Shown one piece after another: positions 6,298 to 13,083 of a stretch of 30,370 bases of DNA; the stretch's first letter is position 1, and every line of letters starts with the position of its first letter. Position numbers and translations under genes: made by a program. The DNA comes from JBJXFK01 sp046155505. GTDB lineage: Bacteria; Planctomycetota; Phycisphaerae; UBA1845; Fen-1342. The DNA is taken from NCBI GenBank assembly GCA_046155505.1, contig JBJXFK010000327.1:1-30370 (forward strand), in the 5' to 3' direction. The notes below the pieces were generated by a model. It did not search any database. It was not told where the DNA came from and was given only the letters and a program-made list of their open reading frames with translations.

Positions 6298-8018
6298 GCC
6301 TCGTCGATGATGATACCTTCCTGCTGCGCGATCTTGGCTACTTCCACCGGCGTCGTAATGCCGCGCAAGATCTTGCGTTTGCCGTCGTGCAGCAGCGACT
6401 TCATGCCGGTCGCGCGAGCCGCTTTGCGTAACTGGTTCGCCGGCGCACGCCGAAACGCGAGTTCGCGGATTTCGTTGCTCATTTCGAGCATCTCGAACAG
6501 CCCCTGTCGCCCGCGATAGCCGGTGCCCGAGCAGCGCTGACAGCCGGCACCCTTGTAAATGTGCTGCCCGGCGAGATCTTCCTCGGTCATGCCGACGAGC
6601 TTGAGCGTCATCTTGTCCGGGTTCGGGTCAATCGTCTTGCATTCCTGGCAGATGACGCGCACGAGGCGCTGCGACATGATCGCCTGAATCGATGACGCGA
6701 CCAGAAACGGCTTGATACCCATGTCGATCAGACGCGTGATGGCCGATGGCGAATCGTTGGTGTGCAGCGTACTGAAAACCAAGTGGCCGGTGAGGGCGGC
6801 CTGAATGGCGACCTCGCCTACCTCGCGGTCGCGAATTTCGCCGACGAGGATGATGTTCGGTGCCTGACGCAGCATCGCGCGGAGAATTTTCTGGAACGAC
6901 AGGCCGATGTCCTCGCGCACCTGGCACTGATTCATGCCGCTGAAGTTGTATTCGACCGGGTCTTCGGCGGTGATGATCTTCTTGTCGGGGCGATTCAATT
7001 CCTGCAAAGCGGCGTAGAGCGTGGTGGTCTTGCCCGAGCCGGTCGGGCCGGTGACGAGAAAGATACCGTTGGGCTGGCGGATGATTTTTTGGAAGCGTTC
7101 GTAATCGTCCTGCTCAAAGCCAAGACCCGTGACGCCGACCTTCACCGAGTCGGGCCGCAAAATACGCATGACGACCGATTCGCCGTGATACGCCGGGCAA
7201 GAGCTGACGCGAAAGTCGATCTGCCCTTGGCCGATGCGCATCTTGATGCGGCCGTCCTGCGGCAGGCGCTTCTCGGCGATGTCGATGCCCGCCATGATCT
7301 TTAGACGCGCGATCACCGACGCCTGCATGTTCTTGGGAATGTTGTCGCGAATGATGCATACGCCGTCGATGCGATAACGCACGCGAACGCGATCGGACAT
7401 CGGCTCGACGTGAATATCGCTGGCCCGCTGCCGGACGGCTTCGCTGATCAGCATGTTGATCAGGCGAATGACCGGTGCCTCGCCGTCGTCGCTTTCCTTG
7501 GCCTTCTTCATCGCGTCCTGCTCTTTGCCTAGCAGGTCGCTGTCGCGGTCCATTTCCTCGATGTACGAGTCCATGCTCGTCTTGAGGTTGGACAGGAACG
7601 TGTCGATGTAGCGCTGAATCTTGCTGCGCGGGGCGAGGGCGTAATCGACTTCGGCGTTCAGGCGGAAGCGCAGCAGGTCGAGCACTTCGAGATCGAGCGG
7701 GTCGCTGATAATGACCTTGACGCGGCCATTTTCGCGCGACATGGGCAGAACTTTGTGCCGGTTAATCAGCTCCTGCGGGAAGCCTTCCATCGCGGCGGGC
7801 ACGACGACGTTTTTGTCGAGATCGACGTATTCATGGTCGAACTGCGTCGCCAGGGCTTTCACCACGTCGTCTTCGGACGCGAGTTCGAGTTCGACCAGAG
7901 CCTCGCCGATCCGCTTGCCGTTTTGCGTCGCATAGGCGAGCGCGTCGGCGAGCTGATTGGGCTGCAAAATGTTCCAACTGACCAGGATCTCGCCCAGTTT
8001 CTTACGCCGTCGGGCCAT
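6294..8018 (-). CDS. gspE: Type II secretion/type IV pilus assembly ATPase, GspE/PilB family
   Basis: The 574-residue cytoplasmic hexameric ATPase would drive pseudopilus or pilus assembly. The N-terminal MshEN-type domain covers about residues 1-140. The RecA-like ATPase domain has Walker A GPTGSGKT (324-331), Walker B with the IILVGEIRD segment (389-397) and a His-box STLHTND. A four-cysteine zinc site is complete: C457/C460 (CQEC) and C493/C496 (CQRC). An upstream frame extension exists, but the start at 8018 is chosen because MARRRKKLGEIL begins the conserved domain and a GAAGGA Shine-Dalgarno lies 8 nt upstream. Its length fits PilB at least as well as GspE. No other secretion or pilus gene is in the window. 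The stop codon lies inside a dispersed palindromic repeat. Divergent from the thiolase gene. Confidence 0.93.
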   Translation of the reverse strand: MARRRKKLGEILVSWNILQPNQLADALAYATQNGKRIGEALVELELASEDDVVKALATQFDHEYVDLDKNVVVPAAMEGFPQELINRHKVLPMSRENGRVKVIISDPLDLEVLDLLRFRLNAEVDYALAPRSKIQRYIDTFLSNLKTSMDSYIEEMDRDSDLLGKEQDAMKKAKESDDGEAPVIRLINMLISEAVRQRASDIHVEPMSDRVRVRYRIDGVCIIRDNIPKNMQASVIARLKIMAGIDIAEKRLPQDGRIKMRIGQGQIDFRVSSCPAYHGESVVMRILRPDSVKVGVTGLGFEQDDYERFQKIIRQPNGIFLVTGPTGSGKTTTLYAALQELNRPDKKIITAEDPVEYNFSGMNQCQVREDIGLSFQKILRAMLRQAPNIILVGEIRDREVGEVAIQAALTGHLVFSTLHTNDSPSAITRLIDMGIKPFLVASSIQAIMSQRLVRVICQECKTIDPNPDKMTLKLVGMTEEDLAGQHIYKGAGCQRCSGTGYRGRQGLFEMLEMSNEIRELAFRRAPANQLRKAARATGMKSLLHDGKRKILRGITTPVEVAKIAQQEGIIIDEA

Positions 8019-8170
8019 CCGATGTTCCTTCGTTCGCAGCTCTCGTTCTCGGCCGCCGACGAATCGCCGCAGCGCCGGGGGGTGGGCCGAGAACTCGGAC
8101 GTTCGTGTAGACGGGAGATCGTATCGCGCGGCCGCGCTGGTCGAAAGGGCGCGGCGGCGGAATCGCAGTG

Positions 8171-8283
8171 AGTAGCGAGTATCGAGTAGCGAGTAGCGAG
8201 TTGGGATCGAGAGTCCCACCGGCCGCCGGACGACGATCCGAACGCGACGCGCAAGCGAGTGACCGCGAGCGTAGCGAGCCGGT
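8171..8283 (+). repeat. Composite repeat, copy 1: heptamer array plus conserved box
   Basis: The heptamers AGTAGCG, AGTATCG, AGTAGCG, AGTAGCG, AGTTGGG and ATCGAGA (8171-8212) are followed by the box GATCCGAACGCG...CGCAAGCGAGTGACC (8235-8264) and GCGAGCGTAGCGAGCCG. It lies between the divergent ATPase and thiolase genes. A second copy follows at 8340-8443, and inverted copies lie at 22119-22295 and 27297-27388. A degenerate box also sits at 8291-8325. Confidence 0.8.
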
Positions 8284-8339
8284 CCGGTCTGATCCGAACC
8301 CCGAGCGCGAGCGAGTGGGGTATCACGCGGGAAGTGTTG

Positions 8340-8443
8340 AGTAGCGAATAGCGAGTACCGAGTTAGGATCGAGAATCCAGCGGGTCGCCGAACGGCGATC
8401 CGAACGCGATGCGCAAGCGAGTGACCGCGAGCGTAGCGAGCCG
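8340..8443 (+). repeat. Composite repeat, copy 2
   Basis: The heptamers AGTAGCG, AATAGCG, AGTACCG, AGTTAGG and ATCGAGA (8340-8374) lead to TCGCCGAACGGCGA (8385-8398, a small palindrome) and the box ending CGCAAGCGAGTGACC (8397-8426). The last two heptamers match the last two of copy 1 apart from one base, so the element is duplicated as a unit. The rest of the 8019-8584 spacer shows no gene; promoters for both flanking genes should be here. Confidence 0.8.
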
Positions 8444-8584
8444 ATTCGGCGCACGCGAAAACGGACGTTGCGATCGAAATTCGACCAAAGGCCACCCACG
8501 CGAAAACGGGCTGACCCGCTATCATCTTTTGCAATCGCACAACAAGTCGCGGCCCGGTAGCCGCGTGGGGTTAAGGAACCGCAA

Positions 8585-9763
8585 ATGTCCATCCAGCATA
8601 CGTATATTGTCGCCGCCCGCCGCAGTCCGATCGGGCATTTCATGGGGTCGCTCAGCAAGTTGAGCGCGACGCAGATCGGCGGCCAAGTCGCCAAGGCACT
8701 GCTCGATGCGACGAAAATCGATCGCGCGTTGATTGACGAGGTGTACGTCGGACAGGTGCTTCAGGCCGGCGCGGGGCAGAACCCTGCTCGCCAGGTAGCG
8801 CTCGCCGCGGGCATCCCCGACACGATCTCGTGTACGACGGTGAACAAAGTCTGCGGCTCGGGCATGCAGTCGGCCATGTTCGCCGACCTGACGATTCGCG
8901 CCGGCGAGGCGAACGTCGTGCTGGCCGGCGGCATGGAGAGCATGAGCAACGCGCCGTTTCTGATTCGAAACATGCGCGGCGGCCACAAATTCGGCAACAC
9001 CGAACTCGTCGATGTCATGCAATATGACGGCCTGACGAATGTGTTTGACAACACCATCATGGGCGCGATCGGTGATGAAACCGCGGCCAAGGCCGGCGTC
9101 ACGCGGCAGATGCAGGACGAGTTCGCCGCCGGCAGCCATCAGCGCGCCGCCGCAGCCGACAAGGCCGGTCACTTCAGCGAAATTCGCGTCGGCATCAGCG
9201 TGCCCAAGGCCGAGCAGCCGTTCAACACCGACGAGACGATTCGTCTTGACGCCGACGCGGCCAAGCTCGCGGCGCTGCGACCGGCATTCGGCAAGGACGG
9301 CACCATCACGGCGGGAAATGCGTCGACCATTAGTGATGGGGCGGCAATGATGATCGTCGCGTCGGAAGCTGCTGTGCAAAAGAACGGCTGGAAGCCGCTG
9401 GCTCGCATTGTGGCGCACACGACTTCGGGCGGTCCGCCGCGCGAGCTGTTTTTTGCGCCGATCAAGGCGTGTCAGCGGGTGGTGCAAAAGGCCGGTTGGA
9501 GCATGAACCAAGTTGACTTGTGGGAGCTGAACGAAGCGTTCGCGGCACAGGTGCTGGCGAATGTGAAGGCACTCGAGATCGATCAGGCGAAGGTGAACGT
9601 CGACGGTGGGGCGGTCGCACTCGGTCACCCGATCGGTGCGAGCGGAGCACGGATCGTCGCACACCTCGCCTACGCGCTAAAGCACCGCAATCTGAAACGC
9701 GGCGTCGCAAGCGCCTGCCTCGGCGGTGGAAACGCGGTCGCGATGGCGATTGAGCTCGTTTGA
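8585..9763 (+). CDS. Acetyl-CoA C-acetyltransferase (biosynthetic-type thiolase)
   Basis: The 392-residue thiolase is complete. The acylated cysteine is C90 in NKVCGSGMQS. The second half carries NEAFA, the GHPIG histidine H348 and the proton-shuttle cysteine C378 in CLGGGNA, so all catalytic residues are present at the expected spacing. The enzyme joins two acetyl-CoA to acetoacetyl-CoA or runs in reverse during fatty-acid breakdown; sequence alone does not decide. An AAGGA Shine-Dalgarno lies 7 nt before the ATG. With the acyl-CoA dehydrogenases at 16179-19047 and the PaaK-like enzyme it supports CoA-thioester metabolism, although it is not in their operon. phaA, atoB or thlA would all be reasonable names. 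Confidence 0.94.
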   Translation: MSIQHTYIVAARRSPIGHFMGSLSKLSATQIGGQVAKALLDATKIDRALIDEVYVGQVLQAGAGQNPARQVALAAGIPDTISCTTVNKVCGSGMQSAMFADLTIRAGEANVVLAGGMESMSNAPFLIRNMRGGHKFGNTELVDVMQYDGLTNVFDNTIMGAIGDETAAKAGVTRQMQDEFAAGSHQRAAAADKAGHFSEIRVGISVPKAEQPFNTDETIRLDADAAKLAALRPAFGKDGTITAGNASTISDGAAMMIVASEAAVQKNGWKPLARIVAHTTSGGPPRELFFAPIKACQRVVQKAGWSMNQVDLWELNEAFAAQVLANVKALEIDQAKVNVDGGAVALGHPIGASGARIVAHLAYALKHRNLKRGVASACLGGGNAVAMAIELV

Positions 9764-9774
9764 AAATGAAGAGG

Positions 9775-9963
9775 GCCGAAACACAGAGGCACCGAGGCAC
9801 AGAGAAGAAAACAGGGCGTTTGGGGGTTCGGGAGACTCGCCGTTTGTTACTGGTCGGTGGTTACGTAGGCACCGTTCACTACGGTTTGTCTGACCGGCCA
9901 TCGATAGGCAAATTCCGTTTCGCGTCTTTTGTTCTCTGTGCCTCTGTGCCTCTGTGTTTAGCC
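9775..9963. repeat. 32-bp inverted repeat of the octamer family around a 125-nt spacer
   Basis: The left arm (9775-9806) has CACAGAGG/CACCGAGG/CACAGAGA octamers. The right arm (9932-9963) is nearly its exact reverse complement (CTCTGTGC units). It fills most of the gap between the convergent thiolase and royal-jelly-type genes, so it may fold in both transcripts. No T-run marks it as a standard terminator. The spacer shows no gene. Confidence 0.8.
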
Positions 9964-9970
9964 CCGTCTT

Positions 9971-11119
9971 CTATCTCCCGACAACGCCGGGAGCGAGCGG
10001 CTTGAATGTGCCAATCGTGAACGGCGGCACAGTCATGTTTTTGCCTCCGTTCAGCGGCGGCGAGCGGTGCAACTGATTCACTACCACATACAGCAGCCCG
10101 TCCGGCCCAAAGCTGAACGCATCCGGCCAGGATATCTGCTCGCCGCGAATCAACGCGCGATACTTGCGGCTCGCATCGATCACGCCGATCGCGTTGTCGG
10201 CGATTGCGCTGATGTAAATGTTGCCCGCGTTGTCGATCGAGATGCCGTCGGAAAACGGACGATCAGCGTATGGCTCGACACGCTTCGCGAGGTCGGCCGG
10301 CGAGAGTGCGGCGTTGCGCAGGTCGCTCGCTTTCACGCGATACAGCTTTGAGCCGCTCATCGGTCCGAAATACAGCCACTCGTTTATGTGATCGAGCGCA
10401 ATCGGGTTGACGCCGATGCGTGGCCGCGTTTTCGTGCCGTCAGGCTGTGCGATTTCCAATGCGACGCCGTCGATGAGCAGGTCTTTGTCCTCGGGCGCAA
10501 CGCTCACGTCGCCTTCGAGCACGCGCCGCGCGAGGCCGGTCGCGAGATCGACGACGATGATCGCCGCGTTTTTGCCGCCGGCCGGGTCGGCGATGTAGAT
10601 CGCGTCGGCCGCTTCGTCGATTTGTAGATCATTGACGAATGAATTGGCGACGGTGATCGGCGGCGGCAGGTAGATCACGCGCGCGAGTTTGTCGGCCTTG
10701 GTGTCCCATGCCACGATTTTCGGCGTGACTTTGCCGCGCATGCCGTTGTCGAGCATCCAAACGACGCCGCGCGAATCGCATCGCAGACCGAGGACCGTGT
10801 CGAACGTATCCGCGCCGCCGTCGCTGCGGTTCCAGGCCGCGTTTGGAAACGGCTTCGGCAGGGCGGCGTTCGACACTTCGACCACGCGGCGCTGCGACGG
10901 GATGAACTGGTGGGTGCTGACAATCACGCGCCCGCTCGGTGTGACGGCGATGTTGCCGGGGCATTCGGTCATTTGCGTAAAGACAGTGAGCGCCGAGTCG
11001 CCGAGGGTCGGCATTTCGCGCGGCGGCGGGGTTGAGTTTTGGGCGAGTGCGGAATTCGCCAGAATCGCAGCAGCTAGCTGCGGTGCTACGGTTATTCGGA
11101 TGGTCGCAGTTGCGTGCAT
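9971..11119 (-). CDS. Secreted major royal jelly protein/yellow family propeller protein
   Basis: The 382-residue product has a signal peptide ending near residue 26 (ILANSALAQ). The body has the features of bacterial MRJP/yellow (L-dopachrome tautomerase-related) proteins, a six-bladed propeller family related to SMP-30/gluconolactonase. Visible motifs are TECPGNIAVTPSGRVIVS near the N-terminus, DSRGVVWMLDNG, FVNDLQID, DNAGNIYISAIADNAIGVID, and the closing block SFGPDGLLYVVVNQLHRSPP...GGKNM. In bacteria the substrate is generally unknown. The protein should act outside the cytoplasmic membrane. A weak GAGAAG ribosome site lies before the ATG. It is transcribed towards the thiolase gene and divergently from the NHL gene, with a 634-nt gap between the starts. 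Confidence 0.8.
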   Translation of the reverse strand: MHATATIRITVAPQLAAAILANSALAQNSTPPPREMPTLGDSALTVFTQMTECPGNIAVTPSGRVIVSTHQFIPSQRRVVEVSNAALPKPFPNAAWNRSDGGADTFDTVLGLRCDSRGVVWMLDNGMRGKVTPKIVAWDTKADKLARVIYLPPPITVANSFVNDLQIDEAADAIYIADPAGGKNAAIIVVDLATGLARRVLEGDVSVAPEDKDLLIDGVALEIAQPDGTKTRPRIGVNPIALDHINEWLYFGPMSGSKLYRVKASDLRNAALSPADLAKRVEPYADRPFSDGISIDNAGNIYISAIADNAIGVIDASRKYRALIRGEQISWPDAFSFGPDGLLYVVVNQLHRSPPLNGGKNMTVPPFTIGTFKPLAPGVVGR

Positions 11120-11753
11120 AGGCTTCTCGCTTTCGGACTCGGATCCACAAACGTGACGCTCGCGGATGATATTCGACGCGCCGACGATTTATTCTGACGC
11201 GCACGTCGCGCGGCTCGCACACACTCGCTTCCGCGCACATCCGTGAAATTTCTGCCAAACTCTCTGCATTTCTCGGCGCACTCTGTGATCTCGGTGGCTC
11301 AAAGCTCTTCGCGCGACCTATGCTCGACGCATGAGAATCGTCCCGACCCATCTCGACCGTCACCGACCGCATTCCGCTCCGTTACATACCAACGCTTACG
11401 TCCAATACGGGGACAGTCCAATAATTGCCCCTATTCAACACAATCTGCCGAAGGTAGTCAACAAAATGTCGCGCAGAAACACGAACTTGAAATCTTCGAC
11501 AGCCGCCCCGACCGCGCGCCGTCGAACCTCTCAATCCCTCCGACACAATGCATTGTCCCGACCGCGCTTCGCGTGTCGCGGCGCGCCAAGCCCACCCGGA
11601 CAGACAAGCGACGGCTTCCTCGCTCGCGCACCGCGCTCGATTCGGTCCCAAACTCCATGCACAAACCACCCGCTGATAACGGGTGCCGCACAAGGACGCG
11701 CCTCGGCAGCGCGACGGTATCATGCCACGACCGAACCGTGCGAGGGGTTTGTC
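11120..11753. other. Gene-free spacer between divergent secreted-protein genes
   Basis: The 634-nt spacer must hold promoters for both neighbours. I see no convincing gene. The plus frame stays open from 11331, but that sequence is Arg/Ser/Thr/Pro-rich without domain features and lies upstream of an obvious signal peptide. A degenerate octamer-like stretch (CTCTGTGATCTCGGTGG) lies near 11281-11297. An AT-flanked palindrome AATAcGGGG...CCCCTATT lies at 11404-11435, containing GGGGACAGTCC, a word I associate with transposon or REP ends. Confidence 0.5.
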
Positions 11754-13046
11754 ATGCGAACGTTCAAGTGCATCACACTCTGGCTTGCCGTGTTCGTCAC
11801 GCCGACCGTGGCCGGGCAGTTCAATCCGATTGACACGACCGCCGACGCCGTGCTCGGGCAATTCGACTTCGCGTCGCAGGTCTTCAATGCCCCGATCGGC
11901 GTGCCCAGCGGCGTCGGCCTCAGTCTCTCCAACGCCGCCGACGTGGCGATCGCACCCAGCGGTCGGCTTTTCGTATCCGATGCCGAGAACAACCGCGTAT
12001 TGAGCTGGCCCAGCGCCGCGGCATTTTCGAACGCCGCACCGGCGGATCTCGTGCTCGGTCAGCCCGACTTTGCCAGCACCGCGCCCAACGCGGGCGGCAG
12101 CGTTTCGGCGAGCGGGTTCTGGCTGCCGCAGGGATTGTTCGTCGACGATGCCGAGGCGCTGTGGGTCTGCGATGCATTCAACAGTCGCGTGCTGCGTTTC
12201 GACAACCCGGCGACGACCGACGGCATTGCCGACCTCGTCATCGGTCAGCCGAATTTCACCAGCGGCCTGCCCAATCTCGGCGGGGGTTTCGAGGATCAAG
12301 GTGTAGCAACGGCCGACAGCATCTTGTTTCCGGGGCGCGTGGTCGTCAATTGGCCGAGTGTGTTTGTGGCGGATTCGGGGAATAGCCGCGTGCTGCACTA
12401 CACCGCGCCGATGGCCAACAAGCCATTTGCCGATCGCGTGTGGGGCCAATATGGCGACTTCCGCCAGCGTGCAAAGAACAATAATGGCGTAGGTCAGGAT
12501 AGTTGTTGCCCGACGGACGATACGCTCTTCAACCCGATCGGCATCGCGCTCGACGCGGCGGGGTCACTTTGGGTCGCCGATTGGCAGAATCATCGCATCG
12601 TGCGGTTCGACGATGCGCTGACGAGCGACACGACCGCCGACGGAGTCGTGGGGCAGACCAATTTCGTGAACAGCGATCCGGACGTGTTCGGCAGCGGCAC
12701 GGGTTTGCAGTTGCCGATTGATGTGGAATTCGATGCCCGAGGCCGATTGTGGATCGCCGACGCGGGGAACAACCGCATCATCCTGCTTCGATTGCCGCTA
12801 TCCGGTCGCACCAACCGCGCCCTCGGCCAACCCGACGGCCTCTTCGCACAACAACCCAACCACGGCCTCGGCCCGTTCGCGGCGGATGCGGTCGGACTGT
12901 TTGGTCCGACGGCGATTGCTTTCACGGCGCAGGGAGATGCGATCATCGCGGATACGAATAATACGCGTGTGCTGCGGTTTCATGCGATCGCGACGCCGCG
13001 GACTTGGCCGGCGGAGAGTGTGCCGTTGCGAGCGACACTGCCGTAA
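11754..13046 (+). CDS. Secreted NHL-repeat beta-propeller protein
   Basis: The 430-residue protein starts at the ATG at 11754, which has an AGGGG Shine-Dalgarno 6 nt upstream and a clear signal peptide (TLWLAVFVTPTVAG). The frame runs open further upstream but looks non-coding there. Six blade units are visible, most marked by a GQ-x-x-F turn (VLGQFDF, VLGQPDF, VIGQPNF, VWGQYGDF, VVGQTNF, ALGQPDG). Each is followed by an NHL-type strand such as LFVSDAENNRVL, LWVCDAFNSRVL, VFVADSGNSRVL, LWVADWQNHRIV, LWIADAGNNRII or AIIADTNNTRVL. It should form a closed extracellular propeller that binds a partner; no catalytic motif is evident. CCP in QDSCCPTDD may form a disulfide. It converges with the large beta-repeat gene, the stop codons only 37 nt apart. 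Confidence 0.85.
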   Translation: MRTFKCITLWLAVFVTPTVAGQFNPIDTTADAVLGQFDFASQVFNAPIGVPSGVGLSLSNAADVAIAPSGRLFVSDAENNRVLSWPSAAAFSNAAPADLVLGQPDFASTAPNAGGSVSASGFWLPQGLFVDDAEALWVCDAFNSRVLRFDNPATTDGIADLVIGQPNFTSGLPNLGGGFEDQGVATADSILFPGRVVVNWPSVFVADSGNSRVLHYTAPMANKPFADRVWGQYGDFRQRAKNNNGVGQDSCCPTDDTLFNPIGIALDAAGSLWVADWQNHRIVRFDDALTSDTTADGVVGQTNFVNSDPDVFGSGTGLQLPIDVEFDARGRLWIADAGNNRIILLRLPLSGRTNRALGQPDGLFAQQPNHGLGPFAADAVGLFGPTAIAFTAQGDAIIADTNNTRVLRFHAIATPRTWPAESVPLRATLP

Positions 13047-13083
13047 CGGGGTTCGATCTAGTCGCGCGGGCGACGAGCGAATT

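Noticed and set aside
8019..8540. N-terminal extension of the GspE/PilB frame
   Set aside because: It translates the composite repeats; the conserved domain begins at 8018 after a good ribosome site.
11331..11753. N-terminal extension of the NHL protein frame
   Set aside because: Arg/Ser/Pro-rich sequence with no domain; a signal peptide with an AGGGG site begins at 11754.
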